Shown piece by piece: positions 25,741-37,244 of a stretch of DNA of 64,000 bases. The stretch spans positions 11,310,558-11,374,557 of the forward strand of contig NC_034010.1 of assembly GCF_000346465.2 (NCBI RefSeq). The letters run 5' to 3'. The position numbers and the translations under genes were made by a program. Numbering within the stretch: position 1 is the stretch's first letter; every line of letters starts with the position of its first letter. The notes beneath the pieces were generated by a model. The model worked only from the letters and a program-made list of their open reading frames with translations. It searched no databases and was not told where the DNA came from. This DNA is from Prunus persica. Its lineage: Eukaryota; Streptophyta; Magnoliopsida; Rosales; Rosaceae.

Positions 25741-26468
25741 TACAACAATTATCAAAATTCATATTAAATCATCAATTAATCTAATTAAAATGCAAATCAA
25801 ATTATCAATTAAACAAACAAATCATAACGGATCATACCTCGATTTGTGCGCTACGCAACCTCTTCCTTCTCGAGTTCCTTATTGATCATACTAATATAGT
25901 GAAACCAAATAATGAAAATTAATAATAAAAGACACTTTGTTAAAAAAACACAAAGAAAAAAAAAACATAAGTAAAAAATACATTCGAAAATTGAAGTTTG
26001 CAGCATCAAGAGCCTCCTCTTTTTCAAGGCCATGCCCATGCCAGGCTTCTTCAAGGCTTCTCTTTTATGGAAATGGAAATCAAATTAATCTTCTTCATGA
26101 GTTATAACTAGAATGCATCACTTAATTTCAACTTGGGCATGACATCTTTCAAGACTCCTTTACGTATAAGGTAAGGTTGTTTCAATTTTTTCTTTGTTTT
26201 GTTTTGTTTTGTTTTTTTTTTTTTGGGCTAGTCCAAAACTACAATGTTTTGGCCAGGATTTAAAAAAAAGAAAAAAAAAAGAAAAAAAGAAAAAGGGATG
26301 CGTGCAGCAACGCAACAAAGAAGAAAAAGAAACAAAGGTCGCTCGCTCAGTCATTTGTTCAAACAGGTTGTGGGCACCACCAAGGCAGAGCAAAGTGGCA
26401 ATATCTAGCTTTTTTGGGCGAGAAAAGGTATAGCTACAACTCTTTGCACCTCTGTGAGTTCGGCACTG
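25741..26468. other. Intergenic, no gene seen
   Basis: AT-rich, with T- and A-homopolymer-rich stretches at 26185-26225 and 26260-26300. Nothing else recognised. Confidence 0.5.
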
Positions 26469-27476
26469 CATGTAATCAGGCTCGGCCTAGACCAGGGGTA
26501 GTTAGTGCGACTGCCTTGGGCCTATTATTCAGAGGGGCCCAAATTTTTTTTTTTAAGTGTTATATTATATTATTATAAACGAATGTAATATTTTCAGGGG
26601 AAAAGAAAGATGGATGCTAGTGCTAGGTTAATGTTAATATTATTGGGAAAAACAAAGATGACTAATTAATATTAGGCTTAATTGCTACAATGCACCCTGA
26701 AACATTGGTCAATTCTCACTTTACCCCTTTAAAGTTAAAGTGACCCACTTTGCCTCCTTGACCAAGGTTTGATATTCCACATTGCCCCTACCATTAACTC
26801 CATTCAAAAGTCAGTTAAGTTTGATAACGTGGCAAGGGTGTTTTAGTAATTTTGCGCACCTAGGTTTTTTAATTACTTAAAAAAATAAAATACAAACATA
26901 AAATTGAAAATAAAATAGATTTTAGAAAGAAAGAAAGAAAAAAAAAAAACCTACCCATCCCTTCTCCCCCAGTCGCACCAAATCTACCCCTTCCTTTTCT
27001 ATCCTTGTAACCCCCCTCACTTACCAGAAACCCATCGCTCCCCTCTCCCCCCCGCCCCCAATTGGCAACCCACAACCCACCCCTCCCCTTGTGCAGAACT
27101 TGGAAAGCCATCCCTCCCCCCTACCCCTCCCTAAGCAGAACCCAGAAACCTATCGCCCCCTCCCCCGACAACCCACCCCTGAGCAGAACCCAAAAACTCA
27201 CCGCCACTGATTTATTACACCTCCCTCGATTTTTTCTCTGCTCCCTCTGGTTTTTTCTATTCCACTTCCACATAACCCCAGTCCCCATACCCATTCCTCT
27301 ATTGTCTCTGTTGGAAAAAGCACTAGTTTCCACAGCAGCTTCAGCTCCATCAAGCTGTGATCTTGCTTTTATTTAAGCAATTATAGACGAATACTCTTTG
27401 TAGCAACCGGCTCTGAATGAGAAAGTGCTTTACACAAAATGGATGTCATTGACAAGTGCTTTTCCAGACCACCCTG

Positions 27477-27482
<6 letters not shown>

Positions 27483-27562
<80 letters not shown>
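27483..27562. repeat. (GA)n microsatellite, about 80 bp
   Basis: Pure GA dinucleotide tract inside the loop of the PIF-like element. Confidence 0.97.
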
Positions 27563-27567
<5 letters not shown>

Positions 27568-27828
27568 ATTTTTTAAAGTTTTAAATTTTATGTTTGTATT
27601 TTAATTCTTTAAAGTAATTAATTTTTTTTATCCACGCTGGAGGTGGGCTCCACTGTGCCACATTACCTACTCAATTTTGTGAATAAAAAAACCTAGGTGC
27701 ACAAAATTACTAAAACACCCCTGCCACGTCATCAAACTTAATGGACTTTTGGATGGAATTGACGGTAGAGGGTACTGTGGAACATCCAACCTTGGTCAAA
27801 TGGGCAAAGTGGGTCACTTTAACTTTAA

Positions 27829-28577
27829 GAGCAACTCCACCCCTTAGGGCAAAGTCTAAGGCAAGGGCAAGCTAGGGCAAGCAAGGGTTGACACTATTCA
27901 CGTGAATAGTGTCAGCCTTGCCATTTGTGGTTCCACCCACAAGGGCAAAGTCTAGGGCAAGTCTAGGGCAATTACTATTCATTGTACTTTATTTCCTATT
28001 TTTTTATACTTTAAATCATTAATTTTGATAATCTTTTTAATTAAATTTTCGGATAAGATTTTCGGATGTGAATCTCGGTTGCCACGTGTCTTATTCCAGA
28101 TAAAATTTTCGGATATTCATTAATAAAAATATGAGTAGAGAGTAAAAAATATTGGAAGGAGATGAGTTTGTATGGAGATTTGGTGTGGAAAATGAATTAT
28201 GTGAGTGGAGAGTAGAAAATATTGTATGGAGAAGAAATTGTATGAAGATTTGGTGTTGAAAGTAAATAAAATGGTTAGGTATTTATAGGGAAAAAATACA
28301 TACATTTTTGGTATTTTTTTTAAAAAAATTTCAGAATTTTTTCGAATTTTTTTGGATTTTTTTAAATTTTTTTGGCCAAAAAAAATTTGATTTTAGTGTG
28401 CTGACGTCATCGCTGACGTCAGCTCAACTCGGGCTTGAGCCCAGTCTGATTTCGCCCTTGGGCCTGCCCGGGCTCGTGGGACCCGCAGCTTGCCCGGGCT
28501 GGATTGCTTGCGCTGGAGCTGGACTCGGGCTCCTTTTTGCCTTTTGCCTGGGCCAGCCTCTACCGCTGGACTTGCTC
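27829..28577. mobile_element. Harbinger-type MITE nested in the right TIR of the PIF-like element
   Basis: Ends GAGCAACTCCACC and, inverted, GAGCAAGTCCAGC, with TAA flanks at 27826-27828 and 28578-28580. It splits the right inverted repeat of the surrounding element exactly at that TAA. Short repeats of GGGCAAGTCTAGGGCAA lie near its left end. Confidence 0.82.
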
Positions 28578-29206
28578 TAAGGTGGTAAAGTGAGAGTTGA
28601 CCAATGTTTCAAGGTGCACTATAACAATTAAGCCTTAACATGATTATATTATTAGTTAGTGCATCCCTTCACTCCTCAAGATTATATTATTATATTATCT
28701 ATTCCAATTTTTTTTCCTTCTTCTTATCTCGTCTCATCCCATCTCATCTCCTCTCCTCATCTAATCTAAGCATCTCCTACTAGTTCCAGAATTGTGAATC
28801 CCTAAATTAATTTTTCTGTTGGTAGATTGGGGAGATTCTAAAATCAAAAGTGTGGGCTTTTGTTCAATGCAAAATTGGTCCTTGTAGAAATCAATTTAAG
28901 ATATTTTTTCATGATTTGATATCAAATGAAAAAGAAAAAGTGATTTTTGTTTGTTTGTATATATATATATATATATACAAGCCTAATATTTACTTTTGCC
29001 CTGGGCCTTGAAAAATTCAGGACTGACCCTGCATATAATGAAGAAATAATATGTGAAGACCAATTATCACCAAAATAAAACATTTCCGTATTTCCCTGCT
29101 GATTAATGACACAATATATTTTCAAGTACAGGTGCTTACATGACCTGGCATGTACGTTTCCATACTCCCTAACCAAGGTGATTAGTTTAAGTGACTTGGT
29201 ATGTAT

Positions 29207-29208
<2 letters not shown>

Positions 29209-29250
<42 letters not shown>
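29209..29250. repeat. (CT)n microsatellite
   Basis: About 20 CT dinucleotides. An (AT)n tract lies nearby at 28960-28978. Confidence 0.95.
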
Positions 29251-29344
29251 TCTTTCCTGAACCAAATCCACAGCCTGCAACCCAATACAAGTAAATCCCA
29301 AATGCTAAAACCAACACCACAACCACACAACCGATTGTGATGCC

Positions 29345-29790
29345 ACAGATTGCTCAATTAGACAAATAAGACGAAGAAGAACTCAGCTGAAGCACGGGCA
29401 AATTGTTGTTGAGGTAGACGCCGATGTGGTTTCCATCTGGGTCGTTGAACTATGAGTTTTTCCCAGTATAGAACTCGACGACAAGCAACCGAGCAATGAA
29501 GGGGATGATGGCGTTGGTGAAGAGGCTGAAGTATTGGTTGGCAAGGGCGTTGCGGGGGAGGTGGAGTTGAAGAGGACGAATGAGAGGCTGAAACATGGGC
29601 TTGAAGCGATCTCGAGGAAGGGGGGAGATGGGGGAGACAGAGAAGACACAGGAGCTGGAGAAGGAGGTGAGGGAGGTGGAATTGGAGATGGGTTTCATGG
29701 TGAGCTTTGTTGGGTAGAAGACGTGGCCATCCCTAATATAGGGAGGGCCGCGAATTTGGTTCAGGTAGGGAGGAGAGAGATGGAAAAAGA
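29345..29790 (-). pseudogene. L-type lectin receptor kinase, lectin-domain fragment (decayed)
   Basis: Plant LecRKs are plasma-membrane receptor kinases with an extracellular legume-lectin domain. Readable pieces here: FYPTKLTMKPISNSTSLTSF, FSLSFVLFNSTSPATPL (another frame), ANQYFSLFTNA, LLVVEFYTGKNS, a TAG stop, then FNDPDGNHIGVYLNNN. These match the beta-strands of the lectin domain, including the Asp/Asn metal-binding region (DPDGNHIG). At least two frameshifts and one stop occur. No kinase domain is present. Confidence 0.82.
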
Positions 29791-29957
29791 GAGAGAAAAG
29801 GGGAAGCGATGGGCGGTTGAAATGGAAGTGGGGGGGAAAGGGGTGGGTCGTGAGGTTCAGATAGGGAGGAGAGAGATGGAAAAAGAGAGAGAACAGGGGA
29901 AGTGATGGGCAATTGGAATGGGAGTTGGGTGGAAAGGGGTGGGTCATGAGGTTCAGA
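29766..29957. repeat. 96-bp tandem duplication
   Basis: Two copies starting with TAGGGAGGAGAGAGATGG (29766 and 29862), each ending GGGGTGGGTCRTGAGGTTCAGATAG. It adjoins the lectin-kinase fragment and is G-rich. Confidence 0.85.
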
Positions 29958-29959
29958 TA

Positions 29960-30840
29960 GAGGACAGAGTGTTAATTTTTTTTCCTTCAGTTTTTTAAAT
30001 TATTTTAATTGTTAATTAATTATTTTATTTTTATTAGCTGATGTGGCACAATATGTATGAGTTTAAATGGGTCTTTGATTGCCACATTTTGACCCAAAAA
30101 AAAACTTTGATTAACACGTTATCTTTTAATGGATAACTTAATAATCAAACTAACGGAAATATGAAAGTGGTAGAAAAATAAAATTTTAGATACGAAGTTG
30201 AGATGAAAAAACCTTTATGTACTAAAGTCATAATTTCGGGAAACTTTCGAGTAGTAAAGTGAAATTAATCCCTTTAAATATGAATATTTTAATAGTACAG
30301 CCTGTGGTATACTGCACAAAATGGTTTTCTTTTTTGTAATTAAGTAATATCATTATTATTTCTTTAGTGAATAATTAGTATTAACATATTTTACCAATTT
30401 CATAAATTACTTAATAAATAGTAATTAATTATTTTAAATTATTTTTTGGACTTTATTTTTTATTTTTTATTTATACAAAATTAGTTTGTTTAGTTTAATA
30501 TTTTGCAATGAATTAATATCTTAGTCTTATTTAATTAATATTAATTAATATTTATGTTTAATCGCTTGTATTGATGTTTTCTTGACTACTTTAGTTTGTG
30601 GGTGTTCTTCATTTTGAAGCATTTCCTTGGGTTTGTAGTATGAATTTCAGGGTTCAGTGTAACATTTGTGACTAGTATTCAAATTTATACTCACAATAAA
30701 TGCCAAAGATTGATATAATTTATAGCATAATATGTTAGCTCCCTTTTCTTACTCTTCTTGACATCTCCTTTTGTATGCTAGATGTTTTGCATGTGAGACT
30801 CAAAGCGCTTCTCTTCTAAATACATCTGAAGAAAAATTTA
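29960..30840. other. AT-rich intergenic, no gene seen
   Basis: Left flank of LTR element 2, possibly intron sequence of the helicase pseudogene whose exons lie on the other side (37483 onward). No exon recognised here. Confidence 0.4.
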
Positions 30841-30845
30841 TCATA

Positions 30846-31037
30846 TGTTGTAAATGTGGAGTCCCCAAAATGCCCCCATGTGGAATCCCCAAATTGCCCC
30901 CCTTAAATGCCTATAAATAGGGCTTCTCCATTTGTAACAAAACATATAGAAACTAAACAAGAATCAGATCATGAATTAGAAAATCAGTCTCTCCTCTCTA
31001 TTCCAATTCTCTCCATTTTCTCTCTACATTTATAACA
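30846..31037 (+). repeat. 5' LTR of element 2
   Basis: 192 bp, TGTTGTAAATG...TTATAACA, with a TATAAATA box at 30912-30919. Confidence 0.95.
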
Positions 31038-31051
31038 CGTTATCAGCACGA
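31038..31051 (+). promoter_or_regulatory. Putative primer-binding site of element 2
   Basis: CGTTATCAGCACGA directly after the 5' LTR, identical to element 1. Confidence 0.65.
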
Positions 31052-31463
31052 GTCTTTAACCGGCTGAAATCTCTGATTTCTTGATCCCAGAAATTGATCA
31101 AGACACCCAGTTCGAAACCAAGCCCAGATTGCCCACCCACTGCTCTCCTTCTCTCTCTGTCTCTCTCTTTCCCAGAGTCTCTCACATCAGATAGATCAAA
31201 CGATCTCTGTGCTTGGTTTAGTCCTGTAATTAAAGAGATGAGTAAAGAGGCAAGGCAAGCAGAAACACTCTTCCTCCTTTACTTTGTAACCCAACAAACA
31301 AACACAGAGAGCACAACCAAAAAAAAAAAAAGGTATCAAACCAAGACACAGGCCGTCTCCCATTCCAGTTGCAGACCTCCAAACCCACTGCACGTCCACA
31401 ACAAAAAGCCCAGCTAGTGGTGGACGGCCTAGATTCCGATTTCGATCCGCCCCGACTTCACTC

Positions 31464-31622
31464 ATGAGCTCCGGCGCGTCCGATTCCTCTGGGGGCCCCT
31501 GCGCTTCGACGTCGCTCGCCGACAAGGACAAGCAGAAGGAGAAGGCCCGCGTCAGCCGTACCTCTCTCATACTCTGGCACGCCCACCACAACGACGTCGC
31601 CGCCTCACCTTCCTCCAACTAG
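31464..31622 (+). pseudogene. VIK: Captured N-terminus of a VIK-type ankyrin/Raf-like kinase
   Basis: ATG at 31464, 52 codons, then TAG. The stretch KQKEKARVSRTSLILWHAHH is the conserved start of the plant VIK (VH1-interacting) ankyrin-repeat MAP3K-like kinase, preceded by a Ser/Ala-rich head as in that family. The match ends at NDVAA, where the first ankyrin repeat should begin, and switches to SPSSN and a stop. Kinase and ankyrin domains are absent. It lies in the same orientation and place as RBCS in element 1. Codons are GC-rich, unlike the AT-rich element. Confidence 0.8.
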
Positions 31623-32067
31623 CGCCACACCAAGTCCAACAATGACAGAGGAGCTCTTGTCGTCGTCCAAGCCAAGGAACTGACCTCCAGCACGCCGCCT
31701 CACCTTCCTCCACCTAGCGCCACACCAAGAACTCCAAAGGCCCTACATCAGATTTCCCAACATAACCCAGCACAGAGATACAAAGCAAACCTCTGGTCAT
31801 GGCGTCTTTGTGGAGGACGCTGATGGCCCCACCGGAGGCGTAGATGGCCCTGAGGCCCCTATTGATGTCGGCCACACCCACCGGAATCTGCACATACCCC
31901 TTTGTGATTTTCAACTTGTCTTGCTTGACCGAGAAGAGACAATAACAGATTTACCACTTGACAATGGGGTTTGAGTTCTTTTGAGGGGCTGTGCTAAGCT
32001 CATGTTATTCTCATCTTGCTAATAATATTTTCTTCTGAGAAAATGAAAGTTGAAGAAGCAAAAGAAG
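31623..32067 (+). other. Further captured, unidentified sequence in element 2
   Basis: GC-rich sequence in which CGCCGCCTCACCTTCCTCC occurs twice (about 31598 and 31694). A minus-strand frame 31914-31714 stays open for 66 codons (VQIPVGVADINRGLRAIYAS) and could be an inverted host fragment. I cannot name it. Confidence 0.4.
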
Positions 32068-32367
32068 ATGAGCAGCGAGCCCAAAACCAGTAGCACAACT
32101 GGAGGAGCAGGAGGAAGGGGATTTAGGGCGAGAATGGAGCACTACATGTACAGCGGTGAGAAGAAGCACGTATTTGCTGGCATCGTTCTTGTCAGAGCCG
32201 TCTTTGCCGTTCCTTGGTACCTCATGACTCGAGGGGCAGAGCATCAATCCCATCAAGATTACTTAGAGAAAGCTGATAAGGCAAGGAGCCAAAGACTTTC
32301 TTCAGGGGCTTCTTCTGCTCCAAGGACAAGGTGCAGCAGACCAAAAACAGCCAACTTCAATACCTGA
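32068..32367 (+). pseudogene. Captured copy of a small single-pass membrane protein gene
   Basis: ATG at 32068, 99 codons. A Ser/Gly-rich head, then ARMEHYMYSGEKKHVFAG, one hydrophobic segment of about 18 residues (IVLVRAVFAVPWYLM) and the tail HQSHQDYLEKADKARSQRLS. I recognise this as a conserved plant small membrane protein of unknown function, but have no symbol. The frame is nearly intact; the last 15 residues (RTRCSRPKTANFNT) look foreign. Downstream (32367-32579) another open stretch (LLLKTVFHGFSASLIPDFSKG) may be a further captured piece. Confidence 0.6.
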
Positions 32368-32825
32368 GATTGGATCTACTCCTCAAGACCGTCTTCCATG
32401 GCTTCTCCGCATCTCTCATCCCTGACTTTTCCAAAGGAGATGATCACGCAGCAATGATGAAAAGCAAACCCACCGATAAAGAAAAACTACACGCTCCACA
32501 GGAAGGAATGATGACGGCCACAATGATAAAATTCCCACCGATAAAGAAAAGCAAACCCACCGAACCAAAGAAAGAATAATTAAATAAATTAAAATAAAAT
32601 TAAAAAAAAAAGGGATCACTCAGCAAGGGCATAAGTGAAAGAATAAGCGATAAGTTTTCTGCTCCCTTATCTTCCCTATTATTTCCTATTATATTTATCT
32701 GCTTTTCTTTTACTAACCATTAACAGAAATGGACCCTCGGTAATACTAAACATATTATCAGTGAGAGACCGTTACTAATACTAACAATTTAATTTATGAA
32801 TTATTTTTACTGCACATTTACATTT

Positions 32826-33250
32826 ATTTAAAAGGGTGGTGCGGGTTTATCGTCCACGCCTTTACTTTTATTTAAATGTATGGTGCAGAATTAGTGCCCA
32901 TACAAGCACGTTTAATTTACTGCAAATTTACTTTACCGCACATTTATTTTATTTACTGTATGGTGTAGGATTATTACCCATACGACAGTATTTATTTAAA
33001 AGGGTGGTGCGAGTTTATCGTCCACGCCTTTACTTTTATTTAAAAGTATGGAGCAGAATTAGTGCCCATACAGGCACGTTTAATTTATGAATTTAAATTA
33101 CTGCACATTTACATTTATTTAAAAGGGTGGTGCGGGTTTATCGTCCACGCCTTTACTTTTATTTAAATGTATGGTGCTGGTTTAACGTCCATACCAGTAA
33201 TTTAATTACCAGCAATTTACTATATGGATTAAATGTGCTGTATGATGAGT
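32826..33250. repeat. Degenerate tandem repeats of the shared module (element 2)
   Basis: Units with GGTGCGGGTTTATCGTCCA, CTTTACTTTTATTTAAA and GTATGGTGC, inverted copies of the 13370-13760 array in element 1. Confidence 0.85.
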
Positions 33251-35117
33251 TTTTACAGTAAGCAGATCAGGACCAGAAGTTCCTTGATCCTCATCATACG
33301 ATTACATCAGGACTTGAAGATCCTTGATGATGATGTTAATATGAGAGCTGACAGTCTCTCCGGTACTATATTTGTAAACATGTGATCGAACTTGAGGGTC
33401 CTTGATCCCTGACATGTAAATAAGGACCTGGAGTTCCTTAATGATGTAACAGTACCGTATTGGTTCATAATGCCGTACACATGGATGATAACTGTACTGG
33501 CAAATGTACTGGAACCTGTAGTTCCTTAAACTCATGGATGAGCAATTAAATGAGATGCCAGAAGTTCCTCAAAATATAGACAACTATGTAAGGGCTTGAA
33601 TGTCCATACCATGAGAATATACGATTTTGGCCCGAAGTTCAAAATCTAAGGGGATTAAATGTCCATACCATGAGAATATGTGATTTTGGCCTGAAGTTCA
33701 AAATCTAACAGTGTTGAGAACCTGAAGTTCCAACAATTAAATGGACAACCCTTGAGGTATTATTGCAAATTGTGGTACGCCACATATCTCTTTGGCATAA
33801 GAGAATGATGAATTGAGGCTCCCCACATATTTTGTTATATCTGGGCCGGAAGCTCATAAACCCAAATATATGAGATATTAGCGTGGCTTTTACTCAATCC
33901 ATATTTCATGTCCATTTTGAAAAGGGCAAATAAATTCTGAGTTTGTGTTTAGCCCAGGCCAAAAGTTCCGGGCTCCCATACGTTGAAATATGAAATTTGG
34001 GAGAGTCGATGTGGTTATTTGAACCTATAAGGCACAAGGTTCCAAACCGTCATTTTGAAAAGACGTAAAAACCACAGGTGCAAATTTTAAGAATGTGCGC
34101 AATTATTATAACAGGAAAGGAGCAAGTTGAAACGCAGTTGCTCCAATTAAATTTTGCAAAGGCCATATCTATAGGAGAAAATATGGCTACAGTTTCCAGG
34201 ATCCCAATATTATCTCAGATCCCTATATTATCTTTTTCTTTCACAGAGTCCAAAACTTCAAGTGGCCTCTGATAATGCATGTCAGCACTTTCGGCGTTTT
34301 CAAGTATTATTTTCATCAAAAGCCGATCTTGCTTTACGGATTTCACGGAGCTACTTTTTCAAAAGTGCCCCGAAAATCTTGCAATTTTCCTATGGTTAAT
34401 TTGAAATTCCTATTCATTTTATTTGTATATAAATGTGTTACTAACGAAATTTTCTTTGCAGAAGACATCCAGTTTTCTCCATACCTAGTGATGCGATATC
34501 TACTTGTTTTTCTTATCAGTGAGCACTTAATATGCCCGAGAAGCAAGACTATCTCTGATCAGCCATTCAGGAAGCGAGACTATCCCTGATCACGTTTCCG
34601 CCACATCCGGAAACTGTGAAGGCGACATTATGTTCTAATCTCCTGAGGTCCTTCTAGACTAGGAGAAATGAGAGTTTGTTGTTTGCTTCCACCAGCTTCC
34701 TTCCCTGATTGCTTACCTTCTATTTTTGCATTTTTTTTTCTTTCTGTAACTCTCTGAGGATTATTTGTTTTTGACAGAGAAAAGAGTTGTGATTTTACTC
34801 TTGCAGGATATAACTAGATCATCAAGTGCTACATTTACTGGGCCGATACAAGCTTGAATGATACTTGAGAAAAGTTTCTCACACCTAAGGATGTAAGCAA
34901 TATTTGTGCTATTTTATACCTATATACTTATTTGATATTTTATCTTGAAAGGTAACCAAATGGGAAGATAAGTCCGTTCCAAAAGAATGGCTTGTATGTA
35001 TCCATGAATTATTAAATGCAAATTTTATAGATTGCAACTTGGATACATTGATAATACACTGCCACAGATTAAAGTCCCATAAGAACAGAATATGGGTATA
35101 GCAGTGATCAATATGAT

Positions 35118-35640
35118 GCACGCCTGTTGCGTAGCAAATAATATGGATTGAAGTCCCGAAAGGACAATCCTTTGACATGTCAATATTGATATTATGCACG
35201 CCTGTTGCGTAGCAAATAATATGGATTGAAGTCCCGAAAGGACAATCCTTTAACATGTCAATATTGATATTATGCACGCCTGTTGCGTAGCAAATAATAT
35301 GGATTGAAGTCCCGAAAGGACAATCCTTTAACATGTCAATATTGATATTATGCACGCCTAATGCGTAGCAAATTATATGGGTTAAAGTCCCATAATATGG
35401 GTTAATGTCCCAGAAATTAATTGACATGTATGTATTAATCTGTGGCATACCTGCAGCATGACAGATATATGGGTGCACGCCTGTTGCGTAGCAAATGATA
35501 TGGATTGAAGTCCCGAAAGGACAATCCTTTGACATGTCAATATTGATATTATGCACGCCTAATGCGTAGCAAATTATATGGGTTAAAGTCCCAGAAATTA
35601 ATTGACATGTATGTATTAATCTGTGGCATGTCTGCAGCAT
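35118..35640 (-). repeat. 78-bp tandem array, open in one frame
   Basis: Units begin GCACGCCTGTTGCGTAGC at 35118, 35196, 35274 and 35352, exactly 78 bp apart. Two more partial units lie at about 35473 and 35552 with a 60-80-bp spacer repeat. On the minus strand each unit gives 26 residues (IHIICYATGVHNINIDM), so a 243-codon frame results. Element 1 has only two or three units. I treat it as a repeat, not a gene. Confidence 0.85.
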
Positions 35641-36629
35641 GACAGATATATGGGTTCTAAATGTTCCAACTCCCTAAATGGAGATTTTCCACGCCCTATG
35701 TAAAATAACGCTCCAATGGAGGTTATAATCCACATTCTCACATAATAAAAAGCCCCATGAAGTGGCTTGGGTACCCAAAAGCAAAGAAATGCTTATAATT
35801 GATGCATGCGCATGCACATGAGAATGGTGGGATCATGAATTGATGAATGACAATTTTTGATCATTAATTGATGAACGACAATTTTTTGTTTTTGGAGTAG
35901 CTACTCAAATCATCAATGGGCTGTGTTGATTGGAACCACGTTCAATTATTAAATGTCGACAATATCATTGGCCAAAATGGAACGAGGTAATTCCATTATA
36001 AATGAGAATGAACGTGAAAGAACAAACCCACAATACGAACCCCAAAATTTGTTAATACTGAAAGTTATACTTGGGTGTTCGGAATAAAAAGGGAATATAC
36101 CTACTTTGTATGACACACTGTTTCTGGCAGAAACAAGGAATGTTGGGATTTTCTCCATATTTACAGATTCAATTGTGCCCCCCCTTGTTACACAATTACG
36201 GAGACCAACATATTATCTTTAAGGGTTATTAAATGCACAGAGCATATCGCCAGAAGCGATTCCCAAAAGATGTATAAATAGCTGGGTTAAAGCTATATAA
36301 TGTGTCATAAAGTTTAATCCCTTTTAGACAAAATCCGTTGAGAGGATTGACAATTGCATAAAGCAAGTCCCTAAAGGACATGTGCTTGAAGCACAAAATT
36401 TGTACTCAATATTAATATGCATAAATTACCTCAGTGAGTACATTGATGTGATTGCAACACATTAAAGATTCTGCAGAATTCATGAAATATTTGTCTCGAT
36501 CGAGCATTATACCAACGAGATTCTTGCTTATACTAAGAAAGTATTGAAGCATTTTTATGAGGATTATCAGTTGGACACTTTAATGATTTTCCGGAAGTAT
36601 ACTAAACCAGATAGAGCTCAGCTCACACT

Positions 36630-37210
36630 GTACTCTTTTTCCTTCATCCAGGTTTTTATCCCATTGAGTTTTTTCTGGTAAGGTTTTAACGAGGCAGTGT
36701 CGCTCAAGGGTTTAGGGTATACTATGAAAATTTTTATGGTCGCTTACTGGACAAAAGCTAGTCCTAAATTTTTCAAGGGGAGATATTCATCAGGGGGAGC
36801 ATGGCCTTAATAAAGACCTTCATACACTGTACTCTTTTTCCTTCATCCAGGTTTTTATCCCACTGGGTTTTTCCTGGTAAGGTTTTAATGAGGCAGTGTC
36901 ACTCAAGATTGACTCACAGAAGCAGTGTCAACTACGATACTCAGAAAGCTGATCAACAGTATGACTTAAAGATATTTTGCCAAGCATCAGGGGGAGCGCA
37001 CCATCAATAAAGATCTTCAAAACACCGTACTCTTTTTCCTTCGTCCGGGTTTTTATCCCACTGGGTTTTTTCTGGCAAGGTTTTAACGAGGCAGTGTCGC
37101 ACGCGCGTCAATATACATGGAATTTTATGTTACACATAGTTATGTACTCTTTTTCCCTTCGACCAGTTTTTGTCCCACTGGGTTTTTACTGGCAAAGTTT
37201 TTAACGAGAC
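36630..37210 (+). repeat. Four copies of the 3' motif of element 2
   Basis: Blocks at about 36630, 36828, 37027 and 37143 share TACTCTTTTTCCTTC, TTTTTATCCCACTGGG and GGTTTTAACGAGGCAGTGTC. This segment recurs next to the polypurine tract in both elements. Confidence 0.85.
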
Positions 37211-37244
37211 ATATTCTGTATTATTTGTGGTCTCCAAGGGGGAG

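Larger units (their letters stand above)
26674..28634. mobile_element. PIF/Harbinger-like TIR element nested in the hAT element
   Basis: Long inverted ends: GGCTTAATTGCTACAATGCA at the left against GGCTTAATTGTTATAGTGCA at the right, similarity continuing for about 200 bp (ACATTGGTCAA, CTCACTTTACC). Direct TTA flanks at 26671-26673 and 28635-28637. The centre is pyrimidine-rich and holds a GA microsatellite. No transposase. Confidence 0.75.
26477..29031. mobile_element. hAT-like element containing two nested elements
   Basis: Ends CAGGCTCGGCCTAG at the left and, inverted, CAGGGTCAGTCCTG at the right. Both are followed inward by the GCCTTGGGCC / GGCCCAGGGC block seen in non-autonomous hAT relatives. 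Flanking 8-bp sequences are CATGTAAT (26469-26476) and CATATAAT (29032-29039), 7 of 8 identical. Without the nested DNA it is about 590 bp. Confidence 0.65.

Noticed and set aside
29534..29905. Gly/Glu-rich plus-strand frame
   Set aside because: It is the antisense of the lectin-kinase pseudogene plus the 96-bp duplication.
34909..35640. 243-codon open frame on the minus strand
   Set aside because: It is the 78-bp repeat array read in frame; no start context, domain or conservation beyond the repeat.
35118..35640. CRISPR-like array
   Set aside because: Contiguous tandem repeats of 78 bp without unique spacers, in a plant retrotransposon.
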